From the NCBI GenBank assembly GCA_025738555.1, contig JAOVFP010000005.1, positions 3,534,001-3,598,000 on the forward strand: DNA of 64,000 nucleotides, written 5' to 3'. The position numbers and the translations under genes are program-made. Shown here in pieces: positions 59,388-64,000 of this stretch. This DNA is from Cyathus striatus (lineage: Eukaryota; Basidiomycota; Agaricomycetes; Agaricales; Nidulariaceae). The notes below the pieces were generated by a model. The model did not search any database and was not told where the DNA came from. It was given only the letters and a program-made list of their open reading frames with translations. Each line of letters begins with the position of its first letter. Positions within the stretch are counted from its first letter, which is position 1.

Positions 59388-59958
59388 TTTACCAGAGAGA
59401 CAAGTGAATGGAAGATCGGGAGACTCTGGGGAAGATGTGTGTGTGCGACGGCATAGAGGTACACGGCCTTACAAGACATGACACGAAATTTTTGGTATCG
59501 ATCACCCAATCCAGAAATACCAATCATGATCACGATCGCTATTGAAATATTGACACATCACACTTACCACATGCTTCTCCGTCTCCGATCCGAGTGTCCG
59601 TGACCGTCCCTGAACTTGAAAGATTTGCGTATTTTCTCAGTGCAGCTCTCTTCCTTTCAATCATTGCCCTTGTAGAGGAATACGCGGTTGAACGCGATCT
59701 ATTCTTCTGACTACCTATTACGTTTTATACTTTGAACAATAGTGTGTAATTCTACAATCCACCAATAGTGCAGTATAGCATGGATGGGGTAAAGTCGTGA
59801 CAGCAAATGCATGTGAGGGAGGGACGTGACGATGGCGATGGTATCTATGAAAGCAGTGCAATGTAATAAAATAAATGAATGTGGAAGGATGAACTTCCAA
59901 TGCTAGCAAAACAGTGCAAAGAACGGATATCGAATAAACCAGAAAGAAAGAGCGTAAC
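59388..59958. other. intergenic, ADE4 upstream region and SAM synthetase 3' region
   Basis: About 570 bp. The ADE4-proximal part should hold the 5' UTR exon ending in the A of the start codon. No consensus regulatory site was recognised. Confidence 0.45.
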
Positions 59959-61407
59959 TTAAAGCTTAAGCTGCTTAGGTTTCTCCCATGCATATTCAGG
60001 ATTGCCAAAGTGACCGTATGATGCTGTCTTGAGGTACTGAGGTTTTTGAAGGTCGAGCTCACGAACTGAAAATAAATTAACGTTACTTCAAACTTAAGCA
60101 GTGAAGGACACCTACCAATAACACCAGGTCGAAGATCCCAGTTGTTACGAATAACTTGAACAAGTTCTTCGTCAGTCTTCTTACCAGTGCCGTAGGTATC
60201 GACATAGATAGAAAGGGGCTCAGCAACACCAATGGCATAGGAAAGCTGAACAAGAGCACGGCGTGCGAGACCGGCTGCGACAAGAGATTTTGCTAAAAAC
60301 AACGTTTGACTTATGATCGCCTTTCAAGGAATAAAAATAAAACGAACCAATCCAACGAGCAGTGTAAGCAGCAGAGCGATCGACCTTGGAGAAATCCTTT
60401 CCAGAGAAAGCACCTCCACCATGAGCGCCCCAACCACCATAGGTGTCGACGATGATCTTCCTGCCGGTCAAGCCAGCATCACCCTGGGGACCACCAATGA
60501 CAAAGCGGCCAGAGGGTTGAATCTAAGACAAATGAATACATATATTGCTTGTCGACAAAAAGAAACTTACGTGGTAGATGGTGTTGTCGTCCAAGAGGTT
60601 GGCTGGAATAACTTGCTTGATGACCTTCTCAAGGATCTCCGAGCGTAATTTCTCGGTGGAAATTTCCTCAGCATGCTGAGTGGAGATAACGATAGTATCA
60701 ACACGAAGAGGAATGGTAGCACCACCGTCCTTCTTGTACTCGATAGTGACTTGAGTTTTGGAGTCGGGACGGAGCCACCCCAGAGCACCGCTGCGACGGG
60801 CAACAGCCATGGCGGCATTGAGCTTGTGGGCAAGCATAATGGTAAGAGGCATGTACTCCTCAGTCTCATCAGTGGCATAACCGAACATAATACCTTGATC
60901 ACCAGCGCCGTGGTTCTCGAGGGAGCCGTGATCCAAACCCTGAGCAATGTCGGGAGACTGTTGCTCAATGGCGACGAGAATGTTGCAGGTCTTGTAGTCG
61001 AATCCCTTGGAAGAGTCGTCATAGCCAATTTTCTTGATGGTATCACGGATGACTTTCTGGAAGTCGACCTGGGCCTTGGTGGTGATCTCACCAAAGACCA
61101 TGATCATACCAGTTTTTGCGGCAGTCTCGCAGGCAACCTTCGAGTAAGGGTCCTCGGCGAGGCAGGCATCAAGCTGAAGAGATCATCGTCAATATAAAAG
61201 ACATGAATGGTTGGCAATCTTGCAGAAACATACAATGGCATCAGAGACCTGGTCACAAATTTTATCTGATCAAGGGAAGATGAGGAAGGTTCTCCGCAAG
61301 GGGAAGGCGAGCAACATACCAGGATGGCCCTCACCAACGGACTCGGAGGTGAACAAGAAGTGGCCGGGTGCAAGAGCAGCACGAACAGCGTGACCGTTGG
61401 CAGCCAT
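59959..61407 (-). CDS. SAM1: S-adenosylmethionine synthetase
   Basis: Makes S-adenosylmethionine from methionine and ATP in the cytosol. The start [20 protein letters not shown] leads to the signature [20 protein letters not shown]. The hexapeptide-type motif [16 protein letters not shown] is intact, as is the glycine-rich loop [15 protein letters not shown] with [18 protein letters not shown]. The C-terminus reads [20 protein letters not shown], then KQLKL and stop (59961-59959). Five introns or so, short and canonical. About 393 residues, the normal length. Confidence 0.97.
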
Positions 61408-61810
61408 TGAGGAAAGACTCGGGGGATGGTGAGGAAGAGGGTGGGAGGAAGGTAAGGATGCTTGCCTTCAATCTGCCACTTCAAATTTATTCCAACTCAT
61501 TTGTGATTATGTCAGCACATCAGCCTATATCACGCCATCTTCCCCTTCGTTTTTTACGATCGCGACTTTTTTATTTTTTTTATTTCTCCTTCCGCGCTTA
61601 TAACTACTACTTCGAGCTTAGTGGCTGAGTGGTAACCACATGTCTGCCCTATTGAGTATATTGTCACCGCCCACGTCGGATCTTGTCTACAGATGCCAAA
61701 CATGCAGTCTGCATCCACACAACAGCGACCCGAAAGCTGTGATACATTTTGGATACATTTTCTAAGTATTTAATATCCAAAGTAGAAATACAAAAGGAAT
61801 ACAAGATCGA
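61408..61810. promoter_or_regulatory. SAM synthetase upstream region
   Basis: About 400 bp between the myotubularin stop and the SAM synthetase ATG. Read on the minus strand the start-proximal part is purine-rich. A TGGCTGAGTGGT string near 61622 resembles a tRNA A box but lacks a partner B box. Confidence 0.45.
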
Positions 61811-64000
61811 CTATAATAGCCCCACTCCTAGGGGATCTGTGTCACTGTTTGATGGCAATTCAGGTGAGGGTTCCTGGGGAGGTAATGATTTGCTAGTATG
61901 ATCTACACGATCTTGAGAGAAAACATTTGTGACCGAGGAAGACTTGGGCGTTGGAATTGCTACGGTGGGATCCAGAGGTAAAGGACTTCTTAGTTCATTA
62001 TCGTCCCTCCTGACCGTACTTGTGCGAGTATCTCCAGAGATAGTGCTGGATCCCCAGGGATTTTCTTGCAATGATTCCAATGTCTGTGGCTCGCTTTTAT
62101 TTGCTGCCCACGGGTTAGTCAACGTGAGAGATGAAAAGGGCCTATCTATCTGCGAGGGAGAGCTCGATCGTTCTTCTCCCCACGCATTGAGTGTATCACG
62201 ACTTCGCAATTCTGCTGTCTTCGCAAAAGTCTCGTCTTCATTCCCACCAGTATTTCTCAGGTCCTTTGCAACTCCAGAATAGACATCCTGAACTACGGAA
62301 AATGCTGCCGAAGCGTTTGACGAGAGCTTTCCCCATACAGATTTCACCCCACTGAAGTCCGGAGGTTTCGTGCGAGCCCAGGGAGACGCTGACTGCAATG
62401 GAGAGGAGGAAGGTGATGATGATGAAGGACGGAGAGAAAACGCAGAGGAAGTTGAAGCAAAAGGAGCGAAGTTATCTAACGATGAAGAAGGCTCTCCTGC
62501 GTTCACTCCTGCAGTCGGGGATGCACTTCTGCTGGGCGTAGCTGGCCTAGATACCGCTAAACGTGTCGGAAGTGACACGGGGGATCGCGATGGGGATACA
62601 GGGAGCAAAGAACTTTCGGTAGCTTGTAGAACTGGGTCGTCTTCGGCGTCTTCAATGGGAGCAATGAACTCAATGTCCGGCATTGAGGCTGTTACAACCC
62701 TTCCATTCATCTCTTCGTCTGTGCGACCATAGAGTTCATGCCAAAATCGTACATCTTTAGGCTTTAGCATTAATACACCCATGTCTGCACCAGAAACACG
62801 ACTGGCGGGATCGTCTAAACTTGGGTCATATAAAGGATTCTTGTTCAACTCCGCTTCGGACGGCGTATTGAAGTAGTCCCAAATACTTATAGTTCTCTCG
62901 ATCGGTGGTGGGCCACTATCTCCAACCCTGCGCTCCCGTTCGCAGTTGAATAAGAATGTGCCAAATTGACACGAATAAAGGTGATAATACATTTGACGGA
63001 GGAATCGTTCATTGAATTCAAACCTCTCCGGATACTGTCGCTGAATCTGTCGCACGCATTCGAGGAATTGATGGAAAACAGGACTCGTTTCCTTAATATG
63101 GTGCTGGGAAACAAAGCGGTTCTGAACAGAGGTTAGAAATGCTTGTGCTGCGTCTCCGGACCCGTTATCTGAACTGGATACGAAGAACTTCTCGGATGAT
63201 AGATGACCACACCTATCCAGGAATCGATGACCAAAAGAGAGCCAATCCTTCTCAATCAATATCTCAAATCCACGGATAGTACGATAGAAAGGATCCAAGC
63301 ACAGTTGAGAAAGTGACGAAAGCTGTGCTGTGCGATCCCAACCGTCGGAGCAGTGGATGAGTACGTGTGACGAGTTCACGTGAACGTTCTTCGTGATGAG
63401 GAGGGTACCCTCCATGATTGCAGAAAGATGACGCAGCCAACCTGAACGGCGAAGTGCTCCTCGATCGATGACGGAAAGCTTTGGAATCTGACCCGAGAGG
63501 TCATTGTTAATGCTTGTTAATAATGTATCCGCTTCTCGAAGTGCCTCAACAATCTTTGAAAGTGAATCGCGCATAATATGAATGTTATCGATTCCCAAAT
63601 ATACCTTCTTCCCTTCTTTGTAGTGATCCATATTCTCCGTTCCTGCACCTTTGGCAGTATTCGCAACAGCGTTCTTTGTAGGACGTGCATCAATGATCAG
63701 ATTGGTAGCCGTAGCTCCATATACTGGTGCCGTAGATGTACGAGATTCAGGAGACCAGTGGGACTGGAATATTGCCTCGATGAGCTTCTCATCCTGAATC
63801 GACCTGTTCTGTGTTATACCAACCATAGGTTGGCTAGATCGAGTAATACTCCCCTGTTCCAGTATAAGCGCACACAGAAAAGCGGTCCGTATAAAATACT
63901 TACGAAGTTAGCCCAATGCAGGTAGCTCAAAATAGGTATTCGACATTTACTCCTGTACTTGGAGGCGTACTGCAGTGTAGTGTCACTTATCCGAGTAGGA
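61811..64000 (-). CDS. YMR1: Myotubularin-type phosphoinositide 3-phosphatase (5' end missing)
   Basis: Removes the 3-phosphate of PI3P and PI(3,5)P2 on endosomes and vacuoles. The gene runs off the right edge; the last visible exon starts at 64000 and ends at 63904, reading KYRSKCRIPILSYLHWANF, which joins GSITRSSQPMVGITQNRSIQ across a 50-nt intron (63903-63854). The catalytic C-x5-R motif is HVLIHCSDGWDRTAQLSSL. Other blocks are DNIHIMRDSLSKIVEALREA, EKDWLSFGHRFLDRCGH, VFHQFLECVRQIQRQYPERF and LYSCQFGTFLFNCERER. The C-terminal ~250 residues are Ser/Pro-rich and disordered, without a FYVE domain. The N-terminal PH-GRAM part lies outside the window. Confidence 0.95.

Noticed and set aside
61611..61650. 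tRNA-like A box (TGGCTGAGTGGT)
   Set aside because: No B box follows within 100 bp.

Overview
The window is nuclear DNA of a filamentous basidiomycete, most likely an Agaricomycete. Nearly every gene is cut by several short introns of about 41-130 nt. Gene order is compact on both strands with no operons. It also holds a class I hydrophobin relict, an F-box/LRR-like gene end and a DUF6593-type protein, all typical of mushroom-forming fungi. I cannot name the species. Gene models were spliced by hand from frame, splice signals and recalled family patterns; spans include introns.

Layout. 1-362: 3' end of an F-box/LRR-like gene. 1827-7203: prefoldin subunit 5 (-), phosphopantetheine adenylyltransferase (-) and the DHHC palmitoyltransferase Erf2 (+). 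8905-22976: a Zn2Cys6 transcription factor, a Sac2-type phosphoinositide phosphatase and a LIM-domain protein, all (+). 23737-33280: amino-acid permease (+), proteasome beta-5 (-), gamma-glutamylcyclotransferase-like protein (-), a small possibly mitochondrial protein (+), Snu13 (+), Ubc9 (+), and an unrecognised protein with a PB1-like start and a retropepsin-like end (+). 33607-40036: mS38/Cox24 (-), Clp1 (-) and a Dal5-type MFS transporter (+). 40587-40955: a decayed hydrophobin gene (-). 41544-45161: the clamp-loader subunit Ctf18 (-). 45191-47192: the only clearly repetitive, gene-free block. 47193-64000: a URI/Bud27-like protein (+), a SAP-like/acidic/TKL-kinase fusion (-), a DUF6593-like protein (+), Pno1 (+), amidophosphoribosyltransferase (-), S-adenosylmethionine synthetase (-) and a myotubularin running off the right edge (-).

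Function. Most genes are single-copy housekeeping genes: tubulin/actin folding, CoA synthesis, Ras palmitoylation, proteolysis, snoRNP and splicing, SUMO conjugation, mitoribosome, mRNA 3'-end formation, sister-chromatid cohesion, 18S rRNA maturation, purine and SAM synthesis. Two unrelated phosphoinositide phosphatases (Sac2-like and myotubularin) bracket most of the window. I see no biosynthetic cluster and no defence system.

Most unusual points: an array of seven CGG-N6-CCG palindromes inside a duplicated repeat; the amidophosphoribosyltransferase start codon split by an intron; a TKL kinase lacking the beta-3 lysine and fused to SAP-like motifs; tandemly duplicated phase-1 exons in Ctf18; a retropepsin-like domain without its catalytic aspartate; an apparent one-base frame break in the LIM gene; and the hydrophobin relict.
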